Below are positions 23,401 through 35,486 of a stretch of DNA of 64,000 nt, one piece after another. Position 1 is the first letter of the stretch. Each line of letters begins with the position of its first letter. The notes beneath the pieces were generated by a model. It had not been told where the DNA came from. It did no database searches and saw nothing but the letters and a program-made list of their open reading frames with translations. Origin of the DNA: Megamerina dolium (lineage: Eukaryota > Arthropoda > Insecta > Diptera > Megamerinidae); assembly GCA_963854835.1 (NCBI GenBank), contig OY978526.1, forward strand, positions 14,401,277 through 14,465,276. Reading direction: 5' to 3'. The position numbers and the translations under genes are program-made.

Positions 23401-24829
23401 TATGTATCTATCTACGTTGGGTTTTTTTTTTTTTTCTTCTTTATTATTTAAACCAAAGATTTATAGGTACGCTTACTAAGTTCTTGAAATCAAATTGTTC
23501 ATAGAATTTAGTTTTCCTGTTTTTTGGTTGAAGTTTCAGTGAGAAATACATTAAAAAAAAAGTAATAGTAACACCCACTTCAAAACACAAGACACAAATT
23601 TATACTCTGAGCAACACCAGCATCGATAATACGATGAATAATATATAATTGAACTTCTGTTTATGCTACACGATATCACTACAGTACTTTACATACACCC
23701 ATAATGACTATGGTGAATACAGTTTCTAATAATGATGATATATGTACATAGCAGATGACCAACATAAATAATTTCCTCACTCTTCTCACTCATACTCTCT
23801 TTCGATTGAATTATCAAAGACCGCATATCGCACGTTGTTGTATAAAAATGCTGAATATGTGTATCGAAATAAAAAGTATATTATGCTGGAAATGTGTTGA
23901 ATTTCGTAATATGGAAATTCTTCTCATCACACATAATATGATATGCGCTCGTATGTTGAATATGTACACAAAACATGCTGGAATAGTGTTGAATTTCTTG
24001 ATTTCTTTTTTGCTGTATACTATTTTCATTTGCTTTACATAGAGGTACATATCAGAAATTTATATTGAATGCAATCAAAATATATAAGTATATAAGTGGC
24101 GTAATAATATTCACCACCACAGTATATTGTATTTGTTTTTTAAACGGAATTCCTTGCAATAAATGTGGGTGTGTATACGAACGAGTACATATTTGAGTGC
24201 ATGTGAAACAATATGAAAATGAAACACGATGACAGTAGCATATCTTGAACACGCGACTGCTATGTGCATACTCTAAACTCGAACACTATGCGACTCCAGC
24301 AATATTACACGAGTGAGAGATAACACCCAATGGGAAAAAGCAAGGCATATGTTCGTCAATAGGTGTAAGCAGGTGTGTGTTTTCACACTTGGCGCAACGT
24401 AGTATAAATATATTACGCTAAAATTCGAACTTTACGATTACTATCACTACTTTCAAAACAAAATCGGGCAAATTGATTGAATCGGATATATATCAGGCCT
24501 GCTTCCATAGAAATATATGCTTCCGTATGTATGCTTTCACACTTTGCGCACGTAAATATATAGTTATTAATCTATAATACGATAATGATTATATTTACTA
24601 ATGTATCGATATATTCGAAAATACGATGTATCGAATGAAAACCACACCTACTGCTGTACTATACTTTGCTATAGGGTTGAAGGTTGAAGCTATAGGGTTG
24701 AAGCCATACGATTATTTATATTAGCGGACCAGTATATGTGAAATGAGCGCTATCGGATGAAAACCACGCGTACCTCGCAGCACAAAAACATTTTTTCCAA
24801 ATAATGTCTGTCTATCTCTCAGAGTGTAG
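23401..24829. other. AT-rich non-coding segment with small internal duplications
   Basis: Short repeated words include TTTCACACTT plus a GCGCA-type block at about 24381 and 24535, GATGAAAACCAC near 24636 and 24758, and CTATAGGGTTGAAG twice at about 24671-24706. No gene was recognised. Confidence 0.45.
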
Positions 24830-25430
24830 GATATCTTAGCTTCGGTATTGAAATTGTTTTGTTAATATACTTATTCCAACGGTCTTTCAATAATTTTATA
24901 CCATCACTGTAATGATTTTTCGAAAGCTCTGCAAAAAAATACTGTTCTACGGCTACAATTGCTTTTTCATTCAACGAAAAATGCTTTCTATGAAGAAATT
25001 GTTTCAAGTTTCTGAAGGGATAGAGTCGCTGAGAGCCAGATTTGGTAAATACAGTGGGCATTCGAGCAATTTGTACTTTAATTCATTCAATTTAGCCATT
25101 GCCAAAATACTTGTATGAACACGTTCGTTGTCTTGATGAAAAACTATATTTTTCTTCTGTAAACCAGCTGTCACGATTTATTCAGAGTTAATTGTTTTAC
25201 CTTTCTTAAGATAAGGAAACTACAAAAGCTCTTCTCCATCCCAAAAAAAAAACTGATACCGTAACCTTTTTTGCCTATCATTTCGACTTTATCTGTTTTG
25301 GAGCTGCTGTAACCAGCTGTTCACCGTAAATGTTCTTGGTTCGATTTAGGAACATGGTGATAGATGCAAGTCCTTCCAAAACAAAGAATTTTGTCACTGC
25401 TCGATATTTTTCCATTGTATTCAAATGAAA
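24830..25430 (-). mobile_element. Internally deleted, decayed mariner element
   Basis: On the minus strand an N-terminal segment (MEKYRAVTKFFVLEGLA, near 25420-25370) resembles the start of mariner transposases. It jumps directly to a fragment around VFFWDGEE and then VFHQDNERVHTSILAMAK (second catalytic Asp, near 25140-25090), and to a C-terminal stretch EKAIVAVEQYFFAELSKNHYSD. The central part, including the first catalytic Asp, is deleted and several stops interrupt the rest. It belongs to a different mariner lineage from the copy at 17 kb. Confidence 0.8.
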
Positions 25431-26904
25431 CACGAACTATGAATGAACATGAACTATTGCAACATTTTGTTGAAAAATTTGTATATTTTAAAAAATTATA
25501 AACCTAGATCAATCAACTCACGAACAATTCATTCTGTGGCTATGAGCATTTAACTACGAATAAAAGTGAGTATAGCAAGCACGAGTACCTTAATATTATG
25601 ACAAATTTGCAGTTCGACTTCTACATTTAAAGTTCGTTGTATCTACCTTATGGATTGCAATAAAGAATTAATTTTAAGAGTGTGTGCGTGTTCGCCTAAA
25701 TTGGTGTCTAAATTGGTGTCTAAATTGCGAGTTTTCCAAAGTTATTAGAAATATATCGATATTGCAGTGAATATAAACAATTTAGGAAATTTTCAAGCAA
25801 CCATTTTACACCTAACTAAAAAAAATAAAAAAATAAAAATAAAAAATTACACCTAACTAGCTGTGAAAAAAATTAAAACTGTATTACCACAGCACAGCGT
25901 AGATCGATAAGCGTTATTTTTCGTTTTGAAACAAAGTGAATATTAAAAGAAAATACAGAAAATGGATAGAGAGAAGCCATATTCTTTATTTCTAAACACG
26001 AAGATTTTCAAATTGCTAGTTTCTTGTTTGTTTCTCCATTTAGGAAATGTCAAATTTAGAACGAACTCGTATTTTCTATAATTTAATATTGGAAAAACGT
26101 TTCAGTTTTTAAAATAAATATTTGTTTTTCATTATTTTCCAATCGTAAATGGAAATAATTAATACGTGAAACTGGCACTTAAGGCGTAGCGCATTTACCT
26201 ACTGGACAAAGTAGGTATATATAAGTTATTTACAATACTCGATGCACACTGGAAATGACCGTTTACCGACGGTGTACATATCATATGTAACATATGTGTG
26301 GCAAAGAAAATTTGAGAGTGAAAAATCTACTCAAATGCACTCATTACGAAGTACTCATAAACGAATGGCTTTCTTATTATTTTATACTTAGGTAGATTTT
26401 AATGTCAGTTACTAAAATTCATATTTTGGATAAGAAAATATATAATGTAAATATATGATAAAAATTTTACCCAGGTGAAAAAAACAAGAATATAATTAGA
26501 ATTAGCTGCATATTACTGATAACTTGTAGACCGATAAATAAACACGTATAAATTTTGAGGGATAAAACAATTTCATTTTAAAGATGATAAGAATGAAGAT
26601 TTGAAATAGATATTTGCACTATCTTTCACATGGATTTTGTTTTTTTTTTTTTCATCACAAAGAACAAAGGATTTCAGACAATGGTTGGTTGAAATTCAGA
26701 CATTTTTAATGGGTTATATTGTAACATATTGTACATCAGCAATATACTTATCATAACAGCTCATCGAAAATTCAGCATATGAATATTGAAACCCATAGCC
26801 AATAGCGTAACTACCTAAAATTGGATAACTATACTATATTTACAGATAATTGAATGAATGTAAAAACAGCTGTATACGAATACATCCACATTTTCATATA
26901 TATA
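25431..26904. other. AT-rich non-coding segment
   Basis: There is a small triplication of a TAAATTGGTGTC-type motif near 25699-25730, and AT-rich sequence without gene signatures. Confidence 0.45.
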
Positions 26905-28525
26905 CAGTGAGCGACAAAAGTCTACATACGGCGACCATTTCGGCTATTTGACATGTCCAAAAGCATAATGAAAAGAAGTAATGATGCAATTTTGTTTTAA
27001 ATATGTTTTTATCATTACATAGCAAAAATTATCTTATTTCATTAAAAACTTAACAAGTTATTAACATAAAACGAAAAAAATTCAATGACAAAAGTCTACA
27101 TACGGCGAGCATTCCACGCTTCTTTTTTGTTGTGAGTTGCGGCGCAATAACGGGAAAGTACCGCTAGTTACATTTTGCTGTTTTGCTTGGTAATAGACAT
27201 ACTTTCATTGCATTTAGTTGTATTTTGGCTGTTTCCAGAAGTTCGTAGTTGTGACAATGGCTTCCCGTAAAGAAATATCAATTGATTTGCGAAACTTAGT
27301 AGTAAAGTATAGAAATGAAAACAAATCGTAAGGTGAAATATCAAGCTTATTAAATTTAACAAAATCAACAGTTCAAACAATATTCAATAACTACAAAAAA
27401 ACGAATAGTCTTGAAAATAAACCGCGTAGTGGTCGCCCAAAGAAGCTGAGTCGCAGAGATGTATCGTTCATTTTGAAAGAAGTGGATCAAAATCCGAAAG
27501 TGGCAGGCACTAAGTTGGCCGCAGAGCTAGCAACTAGGTCAAATACAAATGTGCATCCACGAACAGTTCAAAGAGCCTTGAATAATAATGGGTTTCACAG
27601 CAGAACTCCGCGTAGGAAACCGTATATAAGTGAAAAATATCGCAAACTTCGTTTGGAATTCGCGCAAAAGCATTTAGACAAGGGAATTGATTTCTGGAAA
27701 CGAGTATTATTTACAGATGAGTCAAAATACAATTTATTTGGAAGTGACGGTAGAGCCAAAATTTGGAGAAAACCAAATACCGCAATGAACCCGAAACACT
27801 TAGTTCCTACGGTGAAGCATGGCGGTGGGAGTGTAATGGTTTGGGGCGCTGTCGCTGCATCTGGAGTTGGAAATTTGGTATTTGTGGAGGGTAACATGGA
27901 TCGCTTTCAATATAAATCTATTTTGAAACAAAACTTAAAAGCATCGGTTGATAAACTATGCCTTGGTGAGAGTTGGATCTTCCAACAGGATAGCGATCTA
28001 AAACATACCGCCCACATCGTGAGCGACTGGCTGCTTCACCTGTATTCACTGTATTCACCTCCTCAAAGCCCGGACTTAAATATTATTGAACACGTTTGGG
28101 AGCTTTTGGAGCGGAAGATACGGAAACATTACATTACTAGTGCCCTAGTACTAAAAGAGAAGCTGCAACAGGAATGGCAACAAATAACGGCCCTTGAAAT
28201 CGAAAATTTAGTCGTTTCAATGCCCCGACGTTTGCAAGCAGTTATAGATGCTCAACCAAATATTAAACGACGACTTATTTTAACTTTTAGTGCCTTATCA
28301 AAGTATTTCCTTTTGATTTTCAAATCGTGCGTAGACTTTTGTCATTGAATTTTTTTCGTTTTATGTTAATAACTTGTTAAGTTTTTAATGAAATAAGATA
28401 ATTTTTGCTATGTAATAATAAAAACATATTTAAAACAAAATTGCATCATTACTTCTTTTCATTATGCTTTTGGACATGTCAGATAGCAGAAATGGTCGCC
28501 GTACGTAGACTTTTGTCGCTCACTG
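26905..28525 (+). mobile_element. Tc1-like transposon, family A, full-length copy
   Basis: This 1,621 bp element is flanked by TA on both sides (26903-26904, 28526-28527). The outer ends are inverted repeats starting CAGTGAGCGACAAAAGTC. The repeat extends about 205 bp inward, and a second copy of GACAAAAGTCTACATACGGC lies at the inner end on the left (near 27090). On the right a degraded inner copy lies near 28335. This is the inverted-repeat/direct-repeat layout of several Tc1-type elements, where the transposase binds outer and inner sites. One transposase frame, now broken, lies between (27257-28348). A second copy of the family lies at 63158-64000. Confidence 0.93.
27257..28348 (+). pseudogene. 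Tc1-like transposase, family A, broken
   Basis: The natural ATG at 27257 opens MASRKEISIDLRNLVV, the first helix-turn-helix of a Tc1-type transposase. Codon 25 is TAA (27329-27331) in the same frame; the rest is open to a TGA at 28346-28348. The region after the stop has the second HTH with a GRPKK hinge, the first catalytic Asp in LFTDESKYN, the second in QQDSDLKH, and the Glu in LNIIEHVW. Spacing between second Asp and Glu is 32 rather than the standard 34, because two codons are lost around LLHLYSLYSPP, which contains a small CTGTATTCA duplication; the 63 kb copy keeps 34. The product should be non-functional for two independent reasons. Confidence 0.9.
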
Positions 28526-29195
28526 TACTTAGTAGATGCATGGGTAAAACTGCATGCATATCATTTTAGTTACAATTATAATGATGGCTTAATTATCAAG
28601 ATGTTTCAATGATTGGATTAAATTTTTGCCACTGACATATGGTAAGTAATTCACTATCACAATCTGAAATGAAATATTATTATTACTTCCTTTTTGTGTG
28701 AAAAAGCATTACTGGTCAATTGAAAAAATTTAATATTAACGAAAGAATGAAAGAACAAAATTAAAACTATTATATGAAGCAACATGATAACCTCTTTGAA
28801 AAAACCATACTTAATTAAAAAGAATGCATATCGTTCTTTTGTTTCTTAGAACCCCGTAGAGAGTCGTGAGTGTATAGTATGCAGCAGGTCATTGACATCC
28901 ATATATAACCAGATGATGCTGACGTAGAGATATAAGTACATTTGTACGTCGATTAGAAGAAAATGCAATTACGTATTATACAATATATTACAAAATATAC
29001 GACTACATATTTTGTTGCTACATGTTAACCGGAAAAATGTTCAAGGGTTAAGAATCAATTGCCCATATACATATGAACATATATTTAAATTTGACAGAAT
29101 GGATTACTAAACGTGCTGTATTAGGTACCCAAATTAATATTGAAGAAGCAATTCAATATTGAATTTAAAAGTTCTTTGAATAATGTTATCTATAA
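28526..29195. other. AT-rich spacer
   Basis: No gene or further element was recognised between the Tc1-like element and the SINE-like element. Confidence 0.45.
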
Positions 29196-29524
29196 TTTTT
29201 TTTTTTTCACGCTACCCATATATGTATAGCTGTATTTTGCATGTGCGCTATGTGGGTGCATACCCTGCGAAAAATACGACTTGTCCGAGATGTGTTCGGG
29301 ATCAGTCGCAAAGGAATATGGGACTAATCGTACTGTTGATCTCATTATATGTGAATGAACTAGTTCTCTTTTGTCCGAGCATGTCCTATGAAGAAATTAA
29401 TTGTACCTTTCATCCACGAACCGGTTTACGTATTTTCTGCTACTCTCCTCAGATTCGAACTTGGGTACTCAACATTGTATGTTTTCATACCACCGTCGTT
29501 ACACCAGCTATGCTAACCGGTAAC
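29196..29524 (-). mobile_element. Putative tRNA-derived SINE, second family
   Basis: On the minus strand a head starting near 29524 carries an A-box-like TAGCATAGCTGG (29504-29515) and a B-box-like GTTCGAATC (29452-29460). About 250 bp of unrelated body follow, ending in a 12-base A tail (T run at 29196-29207 on the plus strand). Head sequence and tail differ from the SINE at 19.5/21 kb. Only one copy is visible here, so family status is inferred. Confidence 0.6.
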
Positions 29525-29684
29525 ATATTGTTTCTGACTTAAAAGCGAATCACTTGAATGTATAGAAAATCTCGAAATATATTCATTAATTTAAAAATTG
29601 ATCCCGAAACGATTAATCCCGAACTACTCTCTTTAGAGGTTAGTCGCACAATTTTGTGCAGTGTATGTATATCTTATGCATATA

Positions 29685-31336
29685 CAGTGGCTCCCAGCTT
29701 ATTTCGTACAGTGACAGTTTAAAAATTGCTGCAGTCGTAATTCCTAATATAGCAAAAATTTGAACAAAATATAAATGCCATTTTTGAAAGGAAGGTTTGT
29801 TTTTTATTTTCCAAAATTTACTTTTTCAAAATTTTAGTGTTTGACACTATAAAAAAATAAAATAAGAAAAAAATAGGAAAATTCATGTCACAGCTTATTT
29901 CGTACAGTCTCTTTAAGTTCAAACTAAAAACAAAGTAAGTTGATTTTAATATTTAGTATGACATCCCTTAGCGTTAATGATAGCCTGGAGTCTATTTGGC
30001 ATTGAATCCACCAATTTTTGAGTGATGTCTGGTGTGATTTTTTTCCATTCCTCCATCAGTACCTTCTTTAGGTCTTGCTTATTAGAAATCTTGTGTGTTC
30101 TTATTTTATTGTCCAAAATAGACCAAAGATTTTCAATCACATTCATGTCAGGTGACTGTGGTGGTGGAGACATCAAGTGTGGGCAGTTCCAAATAAGCCA
30201 AGATTGCACAATCCCAGATTTATGTTTTGGGTCATTATCTTGGTAGTACCGAAATTCTTCCCGCAAATCCAGTTTGTCTGCACTTTGAAGCAAATTGTTT
30301 TTCAGAATCTCGAGGTACTTCATTTTGTCCATTGTTCCCTCAATAAAAACCAATTCACCTACTCCGGCTGCTGACATACAGGCCCAAACCATCACGCTAC
30401 CGCCACCATGCTTCACTGTGGGCTTAAGGTTCTCCTTGTTTAGCTCGGTATTCGTTTTACGCCAAACATATGACATTCCGTCCGAGCCAAAAATATTAAA
30501 CTTAGACTCATCCGCGAAAATAACGGTATTCCAGAACGCAGGAGTATTAATAATATGCTCTTTGGCGAAGTCAAGTCGGCGTTGTATATTCATTTTCGAA
30601 ATGAATGGTTTCTTTCGGGCTACTCGACCGTTCAAGTCATGATTGCGCAGCACACGTCGGACAGTTTCAGCACTGGATGATTTTCCTATTTCACGCTGAA
30701 CCTCTGCAGCCAACTTCGGAGCGGATAACTTTGGATTTTTCTTAATTTTTCGTACAATATAACGCTCGTCTGAAGCGTTGAAAATCTTATTAGGTGCTTC
30801 TCTGCCCTTGTTCTCCAACCGATTTTCGCGAACGAAGCGTTGAATGATGTATTGGACAGTTGAGGCACTTAAATTTGTCATTTCAGCAATTTTTCGCACA
30901 CTCTGACCTTTCCTAAAATGGTTAATTACCAGTTTACGCTGTTCCATCGTTGTACGACGACCCATAACGCTAAATGTTTAATTTACAGCACTTTAACTAT
31001 TTAAAATAATAATAATAAAAATTGTTATAATAGTTAAAAAGGTCCAAAAACTCATACAATTCAAAAAAACTTTGTAACTGCGCGGCAGAATGAAACTTAC
31101 TTACATTGAAGTTTGTGTACGAAATAAGATGTGAGCTGAAAATCAGCTGATCAATAGTTTTTCTCTCTTGCATGACAAAAAGAACAATTTTTGGGGTTCC
31201 CCGTTTTCTTATTAGGTTTACTAAACACATACACAGACATCTACATTCAAAACTTATCGATAAGTTTTTTAGTTTCGATGTTACAGCCATTTACATAAAA
31301 ATATATACACTGTACGAAATAAGCTGTGAGCCACTG
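29685..31336 (-). mobile_element. Tc1-like transposon, family B, full-length and apparently intact
   Basis: This 1,652 bp element is flanked by TA (29683-29684 and 31337-31338). The outer inverted repeats begin CAGTGGCTCCCAGCTTATTT and differ at one position in the first 28 bases. Inner copies of the CAGCTTATTTCGTACA-type motif lie near 29890 and 31115, giving the inverted-repeat/direct-repeat layout. It contains one complete transposase frame on the minus strand. It is the best candidate in the window for a recently active element. Confidence 0.95.
29946..30965 (-). CDS. Tc1-like transposase, family B, intact 339 aa
   Basis: A cut-and-paste transposase acting in the nucleus, of normal length for the family (about 340 aa), with no stops or frameshifts. 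It starts MGRRTTMEQRKLVIN. An HTH (about residues 5-50) and a second paired-type HTH (about 65-120) are separated by a short basic GREAPNK linker. The DDE triad is visible: Asp in IFADESKFN (about residue 152), Asp in YYQDNDPKH (about 243) and Glu in MNVIENLW, with the Tc1 spacing of 34. The GGGSVMVW block and a C-terminal SMPNRLQAIINAKG are typical. Its frame sits inside matching terminal repeats, so it could encode active enzyme. Expression cannot be judged from sequence. Confidence 0.95.
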   Translation of the reverse strand: MGRRTTMEQRKLVINHFRKGQSVRKIAEMTNLSASTVQYIIQRFVRENRLENKGREAPNKIFNASDERYIVRKIKKNPKLSAPKLAAEVQREIGKSSSAETVRRVLRNHDLNGRVARKKPFISKMNIQRRLDFAKEHIINTPAFWNTVIFADESKFNIFGSDGMSYVWRKTNTELNKENLKPTVKHGGGSVMVWACMSAAGVGELVFIEGTMDKMKYLEILKNNLLQSADKLDLREEFRYYQDNDPKHKSGIVQSWLIWNCPHLMSPPPQSPDMNVIENLWSILDNKIRTHKISNKQDLKKVLMEEWKKITPDITQKLVDSMPNRLQAIINAKGCHTKY

Positions 31337-33829
31337 TATGTACCCACGTAGATACATATGTATATATGCATATACAAAATGAAAAGTATTCCACATAATC
31401 GTTAAAACCAAAAAACGGCTTCTTTATATAAACTAGTCACGGACTAGCATTCGTAATAATCAGAGGAAAATTTAATCAAGACAATAAGTTTAGCTACATA
31501 GAAAAGTAATAAAAGTAAAAGGAAAAGAACATATGCAAGCTAAATGTTAGAATCCAAACCCATGCAGCACCTTAGCGTCAACTTCAACTTCAACTTTGAC
31601 GAATTCGAATTGAAATGTATAAAACTATACAGTGTTACACAGTGATGACATAGCAAAGTGTGGGAAAGTTGAAAGTTGAAATTTTCAATTTTACTCCCTG
31701 TCGATACTTTATTAGCTAAAATCTATTGTGAATTGTTCTCATTTGATAAATTTTTAGTATAAATAATGTGTTACTGATGAACTCATTGGGTCATTGAAGT
31801 CTTAAAACTTAATGTTGAAATTGGCATTGAAATTTTATATTGATTTCGTATTGTTAGGTATTATGAACATGATTCCATTTATAAAAGTGACCCTACAAAA
31901 GTTTTTTTTTTTATCAACAATTATTGCTCAATGCAAACAGCCATTAAAATTTCTTCTTCGATTAAATTATCTGTAAATGTTGCAACTCTCTCACTCTCAA
32001 AATCTACACATTTTGCGATATTCATTTCGTGAGTGATTGTATGTTAAAAAATGTTATTAAAATACTCTCCAATGTTAACTAAACATTATTTTGTGCGACT
32101 GAACATAAATAATTTCATTAAATAACATAATAAAATGCTAAAGAAACTCAAATCTGTAACAACTTTCATTGATTTATTCCATATTCCACTAGAATTCTTT
32201 AGTTATGAAAAAGTGGAAAGTATTATTATGCGCCTATTTCTCACCCATGCTGGTAGAAATTTTATAATGATATGCCCTAACGTCACCAAACAAGTACGTC
32301 TTTCATTTCTTTATTATGCTGTGGTCGCCAGTCTTTATTTTCCCAAAAACCCTCTCTTTCTCATTACCTTGCTCACACATACTCTTTTTTAATTCATTAA
32401 ACAGCACAACAGAGACAGTCGAAGCATTGCCAGTGCAAATAAATGCATATTGCAATTTTCCAGCAATTCCATTTAGTTTCCCTCTCATGACATACATTGC
32501 CGTTTTAATATAGAAAATATGAAAAAATTAACAAATGCAATAATTACAACATTAAAATTTGTAGAGTTAAATTTAAAAAAAGAAACGGCAAAAAGAGATT
32601 GAGTAATAAATAAATTGCCATGAAAATTACTTGAATGAAACTGCCTTGAGAGATTAATATTAGCAATAGGGATGGACCAAATGAAAGTACAAAAAAGAAA
32701 GTGCAGGAGTGTGAGAGACTGAATGAAATTGTATGAGGATAGTGAAATAATTTAAATAGGCACACACCCCCTATTTAATATATTTTCGTGTTTGTAAGTG
32801 GAAAAGTTTAAAGATCATTATACGAATAGATTAGTTATCATTATTATTTATATTTGTTATCAAAGTGGAGTTTAAACATAATCCAACCCTGAATTTATCA
32901 AATGAAATTGAACAGATACAAAGCGACGTAAAAGTGCTGTAAGACAAACAAAATACATATTTTAATAATTTTTAATTAATATTTAGAAAATACAGCTAGA
33001 GACAAAGAGGCTCTTTCACGCCTTTTTTTTTGTTTTCAACAATTTTTTTCTTATATTTAGAATATACAGGTAATGTTCTATTAATTGATTTGATTTCGAA
33101 CCAAATTATAAAACAAATGTCAAAACAAAAGCATGTCATAAAATGCTTGATTCTAAAGAATGGGTGTAGGATGAGTTCATAACAAGTATGTTAACCTTTG
33201 TAATTTTCAAAATGTTGAGGTTGAATATCGATCTCAACGTAATAAAGAAACTAAATGTAAGTACAAAAAAAAGTACAATACATCAATTGAGTTATTAAAA
33301 CGTTGGATATTAACAAGCATTTATTAATTATTTTCTATTCCTATGTTACTCTTGTTATAAAACTATACATCAAAATTATTCACCATACCATATAGAAAAC
33401 AAAATGCAATGCTCAAAGTTCCAGTTGAGCTATTGGGTGTAAAAGCGCAAGCGCTTCCATAAATGTATTGCTCAATTGAATAAGAAAAAAAAACAACAGC
33501 AAAAGCAATGTTAATGTATCTACATGAATTTTAAGAAAAGTAAGACGCACATATAGTAAACACCAAAAAAGCAGGAAGTTTAGAGTGATGTCTACTGTTC
33601 GTTTCCACTTGAAATATAACTAGGTACATAAATGTCACAATTAGAGAAAGAGTATAACTACATAGCTACCATAAGTTCAAGTAGTGGCATGATGATGATT
33701 CATTGATAAAGGCTAGGATGGGCAACCAAGTACAGTAGTAAGCGACTATTTATGTATACATTTCTGCATGCATACAATGTACGAATACCCCATGGGGTAA
33801 CTACCTTACGGAAAGAGGAAATATACATA
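31337..33829. other. AT-rich non-coding segment
   Basis: No host gene was recognised. Open frames near 32135-32392 and 32316-32513 are short, AT-driven and without motifs. Confidence 0.45.
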
Positions 33830-35486
33830 CAGTATTGTGCAAAACTTAAGCAACTGGCATAGTGGTCTCATTGATTTCAAATTTACTAAAAAATAAAAGC
33901 GCTTAGATTGAATGTTTTAATATTTATTTGTTCCTTCATTAAATACATAAAAAACAACACCAATAAAAGTTCGGTATTCTTACGAAATTAACTGTAAACA
34001 ACAAAAAACAAATTATACTCATATTTCATCTGTGCAAAACTTAAGCAACTCGGAGTGCAAAGGTGTTCGATATTTCTTTGTTCAGAAAATAATGGATCTT
34101 TTTCGGAGTTTTTTCTGCTTTGTGCATTAACATTGATCTAACTCAGTACAAAAAAGTCTTTCTTAGCACACAATTCTTTCAAACATATTGAAATCCAAAA
34201 TGCAACGTGTCCGTTATAGTCATCAATTTAAGATGAAGGTTATATCGTTATTTAAGGAAGGAAAACCACAGAATGACATTGCAAAATCATTAAATATCAA
34301 CATATCTATAATATCAAGATGGATACGATTATTTGAAAAAACTGGTAGCGTTACAGATCGAAATTCAGGAGGAAGACCCCAAAAAATTTCTTATAGGGAA
34401 GCTATTCAAATTAAAAAATTGATTAAAAAAAATCCGTTCATGTCTTCAAAAGATATAGTAAATACTCTTAATTTAAATGTCGATTCAAGCACAGTAAGAA
34501 GGCATTTGATTAAAGTTGGTTTAAAAAGCTACAAAGCGGTAAAGAAACCAATGCTTACACCAAAACATGTAAAAAAAAGGTATGCTTGGTTTAATGCCTT
34601 CAAAACAAAAACAACAACATATATATTTTTTTCCAGACTTGAATTTGCTAAGAAGTACGTGGGCTGGTCCATAAAAAAGTGGTTTGGCGTACTGTTCAGT
34701 GATGAAGTTAAAATAAATTTATTTAATTCAGACGGAATAATAAGAGTTCGACATGCTAAAGGTGAAGGCCTCAATCCGTGATACTGTAAAAAGACTGTAA
34801 AGCATGGAGAAGGGAACGTCATGGTGTGGGCGTGTTTTTCGGGGAGTGGACTTGGTCCGTTGCATAGGATTGACCACAAAATGGACAGATTTATGTATAA
34901 GGACATCTTAGAAACTGCAATGTTGCCTTTTGCGGAATGGAATATGCCACTTCGATGGGTGTTTCAGCACGACAATGATCCGAAACACACATCGAAGTTT
35001 GTGAAGGATTGGCTACAGTCAAATAAGATTCAAGTGCTTGATTGGCCGGCACAATCGCCCGACTTGAATCCTATTGAAAATTTGTTTTCAATTTTAAAAC
35101 GAGGCTTGGGCTCAAAGCGCTTTAAAAATAAAGACGAACTATTTTTAGGCCTCAAAACTGAATGGGAAAATATAAATAAATCATATTTAACGAAATTAGT
35201 AGCTTCTATGCCCAAAAGGTGTGCTGCAGTAATTAAAAATAAGGGATACTACACAAAATATTAAAAGTTGCTTAAGTTTTGCACAGATGAAATATGAGTA
35301 TAATTTGTTTTTTGTTGTTTACAGTTAATTTCGTAAGAATACCGAACTTTTGTTGTTGTTGTTTTTTATATATTTAATGAAGGAACAAATAAATATTAAA
35401 ACATTCAATCTAAGCGCTTTTATTTTTTAGTAAATTTGAAATCAATGAGACCACTATGCCAGTTGCTTAAGTTTTGCACAATACTG
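33830..35486 (+). mobile_element. Tc1-like transposon, family C, full-length copy
   Basis: This 1,657 bp element is flanked by TA (33828-33829, 35487-35488). Terminal inverted repeats of about 230 bp are nearly perfect and begin CAGTATTGTGCAAAACTTAA. TGTGCAAAACTTAAGCAAC recurs at the inner end of each arm (near 34033 and 35270), again the inverted-repeat/direct-repeat layout. The near identity of the arms suggests fairly recent insertion, although the transposase frame now has one stop. Confidence 0.95.
34200..35264 (+). pseudogene. Tc1-like transposase, family C, single nonsense mutation, putative 57-nt intron
   Basis: From the ATG at 34200 (MQRVRYSHQFKMKVISL) the frame is open except for one TGA at 34779-34781, in KGEGLNP-stop-YCKKTVKHG. 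CGA-to-TGA at this site would be the simplest origin. Downstream the same frame runs to the TAA ending at 35264. The DDE residues are present: LFSDEVKIN, FQHDNDPKH and NPIENLFS, with spacing 34. At 34580-34636 a 57-base stretch starts GTATGC and ends TTTCCAG. Removing it joins VKKR to LEFAKKY without frame change, restoring the usual family continuity, while the unspliced frame is also open. I recall that the Drosophila Minos transposase gene also has one short intron, possibly at a similar place. Confidence 0.9.

Noticed and set aside
29183..29542. 119-codon open frame with several Cys
   Set aside because: It lies antisense within the SINE-like element; the Cys content follows from that repeat.
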